Shown here piece after piece: positions 44,350-55,299 of a DNA stretch of 64,000 nucleotides (its first letter is position 1; every line of letters begins with the position of its first letter). This DNA is from Lentinus brumalis (lineage: Eukaryota; Basidiomycota; Agaricomycetes; Polyporales; Polyporaceae). Below the pieces are notes generated by a model. It had not been told where the DNA came from. It did not search any database and saw nothing but the letters and a program-made list of their open reading frames with translations. The position numbers were made by a program, and so were the translations under genes. The stretch spans positions 868,001-932,000 of the forward strand of contig MARA01000008.1 of the NCBI GenBank assembly GCA_001792895.1. The letters are read 5' to 3'.

Positions 44350-45106
44350 GGCGAGGTGATTGGTGGTGGTGGTGGTTGCAGGTTGCGCTTAAGCGCCTGC
44401 GCGAGACGAACATGATCAACGGAACACCCCCGGCGGGTAACTCAATTGTTCGACATTCTGGGAAATCTGCAGCTCCTTTGTCATCGCGCAATCCCACAGC
44501 ATACTGAAGTCTGAAGCGAATATGTGCGGAATTGTCTCTGCTACCAGTACCAGTGCTTTACAACTCAGTAGTACTATACTAGCCGCGATATAACTTCATC
44601 AGAGCTCAACAACGTACATGCATTAACTTAGCGTCGTCAGGAATGCCCTGCTGTAGGAATAGCGAACCTGTACAGTACTACTATGATAGTCGGCGTCGAG
44701 GTGGGGAAAATTCATCGCCGATACCGGACAAGTCGGAAATCTATCCGGACTGCTACGTCGATGAGAGCAGTTATGAGGGTAGGAATACGGAGTTCGGGAG
44801 TGGTCGGGGCCAGAGACATGCGCAAGCTATCAGAAGATACATTGGCAGCGTCAGGATATGCGATGGTTCCAGGAGAGACAAAAGGGGAAGGGGGTGTTGG
44901 GAACCGGTCAAAAGACGGCGGGTGATCGACATACGGTCGAGTCGTCACCGCGATGAGACCACTCGCCGCAACCTGTGACTTTACAGTGCATTATCGGCTC
45001 ACCCTGACATGACTAAATGCGAGCATTTCCGAGGCTCAGTAAGGTGCATTACATTGCAATCACGAACAAAACCGCCAAGACTGAAGGAGAGACAGGTTAC
45101 TCAACT
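44350..45106. other. Intergenic, nothing recognised
   Basis: Holds the promoter of F-box copy 8 at its left edge and the 3' region of the esterase gene at its right. No coding frame supported. Confidence 0.55.
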
Positions 45107-47496
45107 TCAACCATAAAACGTTAACGGAAAACCGAGGAACTCGCACTGTGCCTGCTGGCCGAACGGCGTCATGAAGCTCTCCCACTGCAGCTCCCTCACC
45201 GGATTCCCGCCGACATTCTTCTTCGTCATCGGCTGCCACTTGCTCTCCCTCGAGAGTTGCTGGGCCGTACGGGTGAAGCCACGTGCCGCGAGGAAGGCAG
45301 GATCCGGGTTTGGGTTGAACGTGCGAGCGAACGACGACCAGATGTCGACCATGCGCTGCATGAAGGGCAGGTCCTGGTCATCGCGGTACGGCAGGCTCGC
45401 AGGCAGGGTGCCGAAGACGTAGAAGAGCTCTCCAGAATGGCACCTGCAACCTGTTAGGGACGCGGTCGCGCTGCTGAGTACGATCACGACGAGCTTACTT
45501 GAAGTACTCCTGAGAGGTATCTCCATTAGGGTGCTCATCCGTGACTGGAGCTTCGCAAGTGGGGAACTTCAAGATGACTAATGAGTATAGAAGGACAAAC
45601 GTGAGTGCCAGCGCATGCGTACGTTGGGAGAGAACCCAGGTGTCTGGTAGCTCCTGTTGAACTCGTAGAACCACACGCTCTTGAAGAGGTTGTGCGCGAT
45701 GCCCGAGAACGCCGTCGCCTGGTCCAGGCAGCGAAACTCGACGTCGGTCGTGACGCGCGAGGTGACGTTGAAGACGTTCGTCGTCACATTCGGGCCGGAT
45801 GGTTCTGGGAAGAGCGGGTTGTTGACGACCGTGGTGTTCAAGGAGGCTCCGAGGAGCCCTTCAGTCAGGTTGCCGTCTCTCTGTGTGAAGTACAGCATTA
45901 GCTTCCCGTTCGGTCGAATTGTTGTCACGCCACAGCTTACGGGGTAGCCAATGAAGGGTCCGCCGTCATCTCGCATGAAACCCATCATGGTATGGACGTT
46001 CGCTACGGGGCCTGAGCCGTCCACAGGAAGCTGTTGAGACGTGATGAATGTTCCATCGACGACGAGGAACCTGTACAAAGGTGAGCCAGAGTAAGGACGC
46101 ATACGTGACGCAATACCTCGCAACGGTGCCTAGGTTGACGAGAGTGTGCGGGTCGGTCGCCCTCAGACAGGCAAGGACGTCCGCTCCCGTCGAGTTGCAT
46201 CCCACGGCCGCGATGATGGGGTCCGCAACCAGGGAAACCTCCTGAGGGATCGTGTAATAGAGAGAGTACGTCGTCGCGTAGTTCGCCCCCGCGAGGTTGC
46301 TCATTGGTACCGCAGCTGCGTACTTCCCGATCGCTTTCGGAGAGCCCATGAGTGCACGGACCGAGGCCGCACCAGCTGACTGCCCGAAAATCGTGATGCG
46401 GTCCTTGTCGCCGCCGAACGCAGCAATGTTGTCGCGTACCCAGTCAAGAGCGGCGATCTGGTCCGCGATGCCGAAATTCCCGTTCGTCTTGCCATCGTTG
46501 AGCGCGAGGAAGCCAAGAGTCGACAAACGGTAGTTGATGGTGACGAGGACGACATCTCCGCGCGAGGCAAGGGCGCTGCCTTCGAAAGTCGAGTCGCTTC
46601 CCGTACCGCCAGTGAATGCCCCTCCGTGGATCCAGAACATGACGGGCTTCAACTGGGTCCGAGGGCTCGATGACGGAATGAACGGCGTCCAGATGTTCAA
46701 GAATAGACAGTCCTCACTCCCAGTGGTGCTTCCTGCCTGCACGCACTGCGAGCGGAAGCTGCGGGCATCGATGGTCTTGTTCCCCGAGTACGCCGTCGGG
46801 TACTCGAACCGGACGGGAGGGTCTGCGTACGGGATCCCGAAGAACTTGAACGAGGTCTGATCGCGGAACCTATGAATATGTCAGTCAATGAGTACATCTT
46901 CCGCGCAACGTCCGCTGAAGAGAGCGTGCAACGAGGCTCACCCTGTGATCGTCAGACCGTGCGAACGCACAGTCAGCGACGTCTCTGGCTGAGCGGAAGC
47001 CTGGAAGGCCGCGCTTTGCGAGCACAAGGCGGGCAGGCTCCGGAAGCACGTCAGGGATGAGCTGACGACACCCTTGGCGTTCACCACTTGGCATGTGCGC
47101 CCCTCGTTGGCTATCCAGAACTGCTGAGTGGACGGAAAGTTATGTTGGAAGGTCTGGTAGCGGAGGAGCGGCACCAGGTCGTTCGCGAAGAACGTTTTGT
47201 TCGCGGGCAGCAGGGTCTCTCCGAGAGCTGCACATGCAGCCGCGGCATCCGAGTGCGAGCGTGAAGAGGAAAGGAGGAGAGCACTGCGATGTGACGAAGC
47301 GGTGTGCACTATTTTGAAGGTCAGCCTGAGTAGATATTCGTGAGTGATTGGGACGTTTACCATTGAGGTCGTTGTTGTAAAGCAGCGTGAGATCGCTACT
47401 GATAGATGCCGGCGACGGGACGGCCAGGCCACATACCAGCGGTACTACTAGGATACTGGCAGCGAAGAGGCTGGCGAAGGAGTTGAGTAGCTGCAT
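45107..47496 (-). CDS. Secreted type-B carboxylesterase/lipase
   Basis: Exons 47361-47496, 46942-47308, 46117-46869, 45623-46070, 45499-45566 and 45107-45443 give 702 codons plus stop. The signal peptide is MQLLNSFASLFAASILVV-LVCGLA. An extra 120-residue N-terminal segment precedes the alpha/beta-hydrolase core: GIPYADPPVRFEYP, the EDCLFLNIWTP signature, oxyanion loop WIHGGAFTGGTGS, nucleophile elbow FGQSAGAAS with the catalytic Ser, and CHSGELFYVFG with the presumed catalytic His. Many NxT/S sites fit secretion. The substrate is unknown. It lies inside the F-box cluster and between two P450 genes. Confidence 0.92.
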
Positions 47497-48146
47497 GTCC
47501 AGGTTGCTGACGGCGCGTACGCTCTCTGTGGGGCAAGCAGAAGCGATCCTATATAACTCCGAGGCGAGTTCAGCCATTGCGACGGTGTTACCGGACATCC
47601 GAGAGCATGACGAGCACGAGAACGCTGTCAGAGGGGACTCTCAGAATCCGTGCGCAGTTTGTGGGCGAAGAGAGAAGAGGGACGTTGTCAGCAGGTACAA
47701 CCTCGGAGTTTTTGTAAACCACATGACGGTTATCCCGGCCTTCCGTGCTGCACCCGGCTGACGGCGTTCTTTCACTTCTTTGCATCCTCCTTGTGCTGCA
47801 CAGTCTTGATCCAGCGATGTGCTCACACCGCAACCTCCCATAAGAGACGTCAGGTGAGTGAACAGCCCTGTACATCCATAGTTTCATGCGCGAGCTTTGA
47901 GAGTAATACGTGCGGGAACTCTGCGAAAAGATTGCGAGAGCGCGGAAGAGAACCCGGAGGACCGTCGAAAGGGGATGATGGTGGTTGCTGAAAAAGCGTC
48001 GGGCGTCTAGTCGACGAGCTTCCAAACTACTCAAACCTGTCACAAGTCCATCTCGTAGACTCGGTGGTTTAGACAAGCATTGATGTACAATCAATGAAAC
48101 CTCCAGAGGGGAGGGTGCTCTGGAGCGAGCTCGCGCAGACGCAAAT
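47497..48146. other. Spacer with an orphan F-box-type leader
   Basis: No gene supported. The minus strand near 47,970-47,985 carries CAGCAACCACCATCATCC, resembling the leaders of the F-box paralogues, but no F-box frame follows it. Confidence 0.45.
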
Positions 48147-49508
48147 TCAATGTACTAGTAGCAGCCCACTACCATCGAGCTCTGGCAGCACTTCACGCGC
48201 CGCTTCCCTGCAATCTTCGTAGACATCTGACGGCTCCTTCCAGTCAGGGCACTCGCAATGGCTCTCCACTTCGATTTCCTTGAGGAGCGGGAATCGGGCC
48301 TTCGTGACCACCGAGTCGAAGACGGGAAGCCACAGTGTGGTGTCTTGCAGCTGGGACGGATCGGTGAGATCGTACTGGTACACGGATATCCTGATCGTCC
48401 GCAAGGTAGGGGGTGCCTGGGGAGAGCATGATAGCGGCAAATGTGCTAAGGGTCTCCCCGCGCTCGGTTGGTCGGGAGTAGATGGGGATCTGTATCACCT
48501 CGAGGCGAGTACACGCGGAGATGTTGAAAGATCTCCAGTCTACAGTCAAGACAGTGGTCAGAGAGACAACCTCAACGCAAAGCTGGCAACCACATACCGG
48601 CATATCGATAAGTCGGGCGGCTCGCTGCTCAGAGGCAGGCCCATCTGAACCGTGAGCCACTCGTCCCGGGGTCGAGAGGCGGAGAGGAAGAGCTGAGTGA
48701 CGTTGCTACCGACGCGTCCGAGCAGCTTGCCGAGCATGCGGGCGGTCTCGGCCGAGTCGCATTCTACAACGACGATGTTCAGAGAACCTGCAGCGATGCT
48801 TTGGGCCAGAGCATCGAGCACCAGCACATTGCCCGGATTTCCGTGCTCCGAGCACTTGAAGTCAAGGAGCTTGATGGCGAGGGGACGGTTGACTCAACGG
48901 AACATCGGCGGTTAGCATGGAAGGAGGACGGATGCTGAGGTGACCAACTTTGAACAAGGCGATGATGCGGAGAAGTTCGGTCACGGAGGGCCCTTCATCC
49001 CAGAAGGACCCAATGTGAAGGTCGGTAAGAGGCTGTGGCCGTCGAATGAGAGTGACTGTTGCGTGTTCAGCCTGCTCTGTTGACGTCCCGTATCGCCACT
49101 GGCTCAGACTCAAGGTCGTCAGCCTGGGGAGATATTTGAGAATCCCGGCGACGGCTTCAGCATTCAATGGCACGAGCGGGCGGTAGGCAGAGATGTCTGG
49201 GTAGGTGTCACCCTCAGTGGCACCGTGCAAGGTGAGATTGCTGATGGTGCGTGCTAGATTGGCGTGTTTCTGCAGGAACGAGGCAAAAGTTTCGATGGAC
49301 GTTATGTTGCGCGCGGAAGTCCGCCGGAAGTTGAGATATTCGAGGGCGATGCCACGCCACCACCAACACGTCGCCGAGCATGACCGTATACTTCGCTTGT
49401 CGTGCGCTAGATTTGAGATGATGGCGTGTACAAGTCCGGAGGGAGGTCCATAATGGTGATTCGAGTGACCAGGGAGGCTTCATTGGGCAGTTCGCTCGCA
49501 TCCGGCAT
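48147..49508 (-). pseudogene. F-box copy 9, multiply frameshifted
   Basis: The start MPDASELPNEASLVTRITIM and F-box ITIMDLPPDL break in the F-box itself: near 49,437 one base is missing, and the frame resumes as VHAIISNLAHDKRS and ALEYLNFRRTS. A second shift lies near 48,895 before LAIKLLDFKCSEHG, and a third near 48,425 before PPTLRTIRISVYQYD. The family intron (about 60 nt before DWRSFNISAC) is still recognisable. With three shifts, a functional product is unlikely. Confidence 0.85.
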
Positions 49509-50073
49509 GGTGGTGGTGTTAAAAGGACAAGTTTCAGCTCCTGGCGCCCAATGACGCCACCTCTACGCGTAAGCCTTTGTGTCATTGCCCTTGTTCGTCC
49601 AAATATGTGAGATGCGGGAACCAACTCACCGAATCGACAGCTCACGCGTTCATGACTGGCAGGGTAACCCTTCTTTGCGCATCCTCGTTACACCCGTTGT
49701 GTTGCGCGGCCTTCGTCCTGCGATCCACTCAGAGATGCGGTTGGACCGTCGCAGCGAGTCCTTTGCACAGGGATGAGGACCTTCTCAATAGCAGGAACAT
49801 ACTGAGGACCATGTTTGTACAGCTCTCCGTGGCCGGCCGTCGTGATTCCGAACTCCATCGAGGTTCACCTGACAAAAAGCACTCGTTTACTTTTCTTGCG
49901 CAGACTACTTACAACATAGACACGATAGCATCTTTAAAATGAGCGACGATAGACGCCAAGGACCTCGACCGCGCCGTCCATGGCGGTGGCAGTGATACCT
50001 ACACTGAATGACCAGAAGTGAGTACATGAAGTGGATAGCAAAAATAAGTAAGTGAGAGTCGACGTACGTCATG
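49509..50073. other. Intergenic, nothing recognised
   Basis: No gene, repeat or RNA recognised between F-box copies 9 and 10. Confidence 0.55.
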
Positions 50074-51428
50074 TCACCAACGTTGTTTGACCTTCAGCAG
50101 ACCGCGATTGTTAAGACTGTTGAGGGCGCTGCGGGCCGACTTCACACACCTCGGCCAGTAGTTTTTCTCCGTCCACAGCATCCGATCAGCATAGATGTGT
50201 AGTTCGAACGCCTGCAGATGCGGGAAGCGCGCCGGGGTGAGAAGCTTGTCAAAGGCGTGCATCTCGAATACGCTCTTGTTTCCTATCATCGTCGACTTCA
50301 ATAAGCCCTGAACCTTCACGATGATGCTGCGGAGCGTCCGTGGAGTTTGCTCGAGGATCGCGACAGGCGCCGCGCTCAGAGGCCGGGACGGATTCGCGCG
50401 ATAGACCATGGGCAGCGTGATTGATTCGAGCTTCTTGCACATCGATACGTCCAAACAGTGCGATTTCCCTATGGGAGTGCAACGTGGCATAAATATCAGC
50501 GTCGTCGATTTTACAGGGGTGGTAGAACAGAAGCTTACATACCTTCGAACGGGTCGACCCACCGGTCATACTTCCAATTGCAGAAAGTAGTGGCGATCGC
50601 CAATGTGGTGATATTACAGCCTGCGTAGCTGAGGAGTTTCCCTAGCGCAGCGACAGCCTCCTTGGAATCGACTTGAACGCACAGCTCTTGGAGCGAGTCG
50701 CTCTTCAGGCTCACGGACAGCGCCTGCAGCGCCAAGGCGGTGTGCTCGCGAACACCGAATATCGGCGCCGAGAGGGAGAGTTGTCGGAGGGCGAGCCGTC
50801 TATGAAGGAAACGGGGTTCAAAAGGTGTATCGAGGTCGAACCTGTCCATCGTATGCAAGTCCATACATCGAGGAGTGAACAAAGACAGTACGCGCAGTGT
50901 ACAGGTCAACGAGCTCTCCTTGTGACAATGACCTCCAATGGTGACCTTGATCAACGGGAAGGGTCCCGAGGGACGATTCGTTGCGCTTGCCACTGGCGAC
51001 ATGGTATAGTGGAATGAGTACAAGGCCAGAGACTCGAGCCTGGGCAAGAGTTCCACGATGCTACCCACGACCGTGTCGTCAATGCTTGTGGTGGGCGAAG
51101 TCTCTGTGACTTTGCGCTGTGCCCTGCCACGCAAACGAACCGAGACAACAGTCTTTGCAACCCGAGGGTATCTGCGCAAAAACTGCAGGAAAGGGTCGAA
51201 GGACGTGACATCCTGAAGGGAAAGGCGGCGGAAGTTGAGGTGTTCGAGTGCGACGGCCCGTAAGAGGCGGGAACAACAGCTCACGTGGTACTTGTTACCC
51301 TCCATATGCGCAATAATGAGGTGCAAAAGCTCTACAGGAAGGTCTGTGAGAGTGCGGATGGCCAATTTCGGAGGCCTGTGGCGCACTGCTGCAGCTGGAG
51401 AGGAGGAGGAAGGGTAAAAATCGGCCAT
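50074..51428 (-). CDS. F-box protein, cluster copy 10 (426 aa)
   Basis: Exons 50543-51428 and 50074-50468, 74-nt intron at the family site (PFEG). A Ser/Ala/Arg head leads to F-box TLTDLPVELLHLIIAHM and CCSRLLRAVALEHLNFRR. The body has LSVSLKSDSLQELCVQVDSK, ALGKLLSYAGCNITTLAI, RWVDPFEG, KKLESITLP and FDKLLTPARFPHLQAFEL. It groups by eye with pseudogene copies 9 and 11 as a second subfamily. Confidence 0.87.
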
Positions 51429-51754
51429 CCAGCGGGTGGTTGGTGACGGTTGCAGAGAGAGTGCATCGGGCGTCTACATACGAACAATGCGAAGTTATTG
51501 CCGCTGGGAGGAGCACTTACAAAACAAACCCCAAAGTGTCGCCGTCTGATCAAACATCACAAACCTTCCACGCCAGCAGTCAACTGTGACGCGTCTACGC
51601 GTGGTTGTTATAACTCCGCTGAGCTGAGCTGAGATCAGGAAACTCGACGCATTCGCATACGGTTGCACTGTATGACGTTGTGTCCACCGCGATGATAAGT
51701 CGGTTCAGGGTGCAGATTATGACAGTCCAGCGACGATCAACGTACCGGGGAACA
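51429..51754. other. Intergenic, nothing recognised
   Basis: Short spacer. Only a small TGAGCTGAGCTGAG run near 51,620-51,633. Confidence 0.5.
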
Positions 51755-52640
51755 CTACTCATCATCCCCCACAAACTCCAGCAAACCACGATCATGAAGA
51801 CCTCTGAGCTCACGCTGAAGTAGGTCTAGGCACCTCGATAAGTATCTATCCGTCGGAATCAGCATCCAGTCCGATTCCTCTTCATACACGCATTGCTGCA
51901 GATGCGGGAAACGCGTCGGACTGAGGGCTTCATCCAGTTCGTGCAGCTTGAACACCGTGCGGTCCTTCGAGATCGTGAACCTGTACAGGCCCTGGCCCGT
52001 CGCGCAGAGCGTAGCCTCGCGGAGCGTCGGGGAAACCTGCGACATTCCGATAACGGACTCCGTCACTGGCCGCTTCGCCCGCTCGCTGATGCGGATCGGG
52101 AGCGAGATGGACTCGAGCTTCTTGCACGCCATTAGGTTGAGCATCCGCTAGTTGTCTGCAATGGGAAGGCCAATTCAGCGGTGCCGTCTCGCGAAGAGCA
52201 GAACCTCTCACCCTGCAGAGGATCCACCCAACGTACACGCTCATTGACTGTTACGCCGAGCGGAGTGTCGATGGCCAAGGTGGTGATATTGCTGCCTGCA
52301 CGAGCGAGCAGCTCGCCCAACGCCACAGTAGCCTCGCCCGAGTCAAGGCGGACCGAAAGCTCCTGCAGCGAGTCGCACCTCGCGGAAAGCCCCCGAAGGA
52401 GGCGAGGGTGTATTGAGGGCCGTGCGACGATGTGCGGAAGACCGACACCCGTCAAATGTCGATTTGTCGGTGGGGGTGACGCGTGTCGAAAGCTTCGTCG
52501 ATGATGAATTTGTGCACGTCAAGCCTCTCCAGGCATACGACGGTGAAGAGGGACAGGACGCGGAGGACACCCGTCAGCGACGTCTGTTCGTGGTCGAACC
52601 CCCAGATGGCGAGCGTCGCCAACAGAGAGGGGCCGGGGGT
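51755..52640 (-). pseudogene. F-box copy 11, truncated and frameshifted
   Basis: Starts abruptly near 52,640 with a segment matching the middle of copy 10 (TGVLRVLSLFTVVCLERLDV). It changes frame near 52,460, then shows CDSLQELSVRLDSGEA, LGELLARAGSNITTLAI and VRWVDPLQG, the intron site, KKLESISLPI and LDEALSPTRFPHLQQ to the stop at 51,755. The F-box is absent. The break lies about 200 bp from the P450-2 stop codon. Confidence 0.85.
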
Positions 52641-52835
52641 GCAGTGCTCTGATCATTCAAGTAGGATGGCCGCGCGCCGGTTGCCATGCACGGAGGTAAC
52701 GTGTTATGCGTAGCTATTCTAGAGCCTAGGTAGGAATGTAGTATACAGAGCCCGGTGTACAACAGTGCGAACGTACCAGTACAGTCGATGAATGCGATAC
52801 CCATGGGACGTAAACAAGAAGCTCACGGCAGTAAG

Positions 52836-55299
52836 CTACGCATCGCGCTCAACTGTCCTCTCGAATCGTACGAAGCACGAACCGGCAGGCGGCTTGCACG
52901 TCAGGATGTCGTTCCAATTCGGCCGCGGCAGCTCGTCCAGCGGCGCGCCCAGCTTGTCCACCGCCCGGAAGTCGCCAAACCCGAGGACGAACAGCGCAGT
53001 GATCAGTTTGAGTTCAAGGGTCGCAAGGCGTTTCCCGAGACACGTCGTGCTTCCTGCAGCGGGAATGTCAGCAACGCTTTGTCACCGGGCCCGTGCAACC
53101 GCGCCGTATATACGCACCTGCGCCCATCCCCACGTATGCGTACGGCGCCTTCAGGTTCAGCTCTGGGCGTGCGGGATCCCAGCGCCAGGGATTCTTGTAG
53201 ACTTCCGAGCTGAGGTGCACGTCGCTGAAGGGATACATGACGAACGCGCCTGGTGGTACAGCCTTGCCGCCGAGGTGTAGTTGCGCCTTCTCATCGAGAT
53301 GCGATGGCGGCAGATACTGGCGCATGGCCACATGAGGCTCGGCGACTCGGAGAGTCTCGCGGATCATGGCATCAAGTACTGGAGTGTCGGCCTCCCATGC
53401 GGACAGCGGAACGCTTCCAAGGCTCGTATGCAACTCGGACAGAGGTGGAGGCCGATGGTCGGACAGCGGAGGTTCTTGTGGAGTTGTCGGGTCGGTGCTA
53501 GTATCGCGCGGCTCGGACGGACGGTGAGGGGGTGTGGCGTGCTCGGCGACAAGTCGTCGCACTTCTTCGGCAGCTTTCTCTCTCCACTGCGGGTGCCCGC
53601 TTAAGAAGGTAATTAACCACGAAGCTGATAGGGTATCAGCCTATAGGTCAGGAGATGAGAGCGGATGAAACATACCAGTGGTACCCGTCGACCGCGCCCC
53701 GGCCACGAGTAGGCCTATAATGAACTGTCATGCCGCGAACTCTGATCAGTACGCCGCTAGCACGCGAATGTGCGCGGACATGGACGATCAGAATCACGAT
53801 GAAAGCTTACTGACACCGATAATGACCAGTCTTTCGTCTCCGGCATCGATCAACATCTGCGGGGTATCGTCGCGAGTAATACCGTTCTTGACCCGCTCGT
53901 CTAGCGTCTTGCTGATGATATCATATATGCGCTTCGTGGCGATGAGTCGTCGTACGGCACTTGGGCCGGGGAGCCATGGTAGAAGGACCGTGGCCGGTGT
54001 GGTGGCGGTGTCGAGTGTATCGTACAGCTCCTTCAAGCGCTGAACCTTGACGGCGTCGTCCGCGAGCTCCGTAAATGCGAGGCACCGTACGGTTGTCTGG
54101 AAGATAAGCTGCAATATTAGGTAAGCGTGTAAGTTCAGGGAAACGCGTGTCTTATAATTAGACTGAAGTACGTACTTCGGGAAGCTGTTGAAATGGGTCC
54201 AGCGAACCGGAGTAACCCCATGTGTTGATAACGCGCCGGGCATCCTCCAGAATCAGAGGTATTACTAACGATCCGTAGTGTCAGTTTCTGTAAGGCCACT
54301 GTGGCTCCGAAGTGTGGACCGGCCCCGAAAGTTAATAACGTATGCAGACATGCAAGCCTAGCGCAGCCGACGGAGCAGTGGTGCTACACCTGTCGAACTG
54401 GCTGATGGACTCACACACGTCTTACTCATGTGAGGCTGTCTGAACAAAGTCAAGCTTGCTATACGCTGCTGCGAGCCCGCAGTGATTGGCGAGATTGTCC
54501 AAACCCCAAGTAAGGCCCGGATGCCGAGATGTCTCGGAGCCTGTATCGAATCACCCACATGTGACTAGACGAAGGAAGAGACATTGCCTCCGTCCATCCA
54601 CAACCATCCCGACATCCGACGTGCAAGGACCAACACAACGTACGAGGTGGACTCACATCTTTGGAGGCGTTCGCTCGTCTGCGATGCAACGAGGCGCTTG
54701 TGAATGAGCGCGATGCGGCGCGTTTCGAGATTGGAGGTCACGCCCGGCACCATCGGAATCTGGATCCAAAGAGAAGCAGCAGTACGTCAGCGCATTCGGC
54801 AGCGAGGGGGAACGAGGTCTCGGGAACGCACGGCTCCGGACAGGAACTTGAAGCCAGCGTTGAGATCGAGGTCTTTGGCCTGGAAAAAGTCTCGGCGGGC
54901 AGCCTCTCCTGACAGCACGATGACGGGGGTCTGGCAGACAACGCACGAGATCAGCCGAGCTTATTCAGAAGCGGAGCCGAACGGGATCGGGGACGACCCC
55001 ACGCGCTGGAGGTGAGAAAGAGGACGTACGCGGAGCAGACTGAACTGGTAGATGGCTTGGCCAGCGAGCTGGAAGCCTGAGTTGATGAAATCGAAGCGTC
55101 GGTGAAAGAATGGAAGGATGTGGGAGAGTGAGGATCCGGGTAGGTGGACGGGAGCGTCGTCCGCAATCGCTGATGAGCGGGAAACGACGGCGTAGAGCCA
55201 GAACGCAAGGACGAGGATGGGAACGATGACGGCGGCGGTCACGGCGAGCGACTCGGGCAAGAGTGCCAGGAAGAAGGGGAGAAATCCGAGGGGATACAT
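52836..55299 (-). CDS. Cytochrome P450 gene 2, intact (538 aa)
   Basis: Exons 55030-55299, 54832-54930, 54657-54759, 54176-54264, 53817-54108, 53676-53714, 53118-53624 and 52836-53053 join to 538 codons plus stop. N-terminal membrane anchor (TAAVIVPILVLAFWLYAVV), TPVIVLSGEAARRDFF, I-helix LVAGARSTGTTASWL, ExxR as RETLRVAEP, NPWRWDPARPE and heme loop GAGGSTTCLGKRLATLELKL with the ligand Cys. It is a heme monooxygenase of the ER membrane. The family differs from P450-1, and no substrate can be inferred. One intron (54265-54656) is 392 nt, the others 51-102 nt. Confidence 0.93.

Noticed and set aside
47588..48094. 168-codon minus-strand frame upstream of the esterase
   Set aside because: No domain, no intron support, unusual composition; overlaps an orphan leader region instead.
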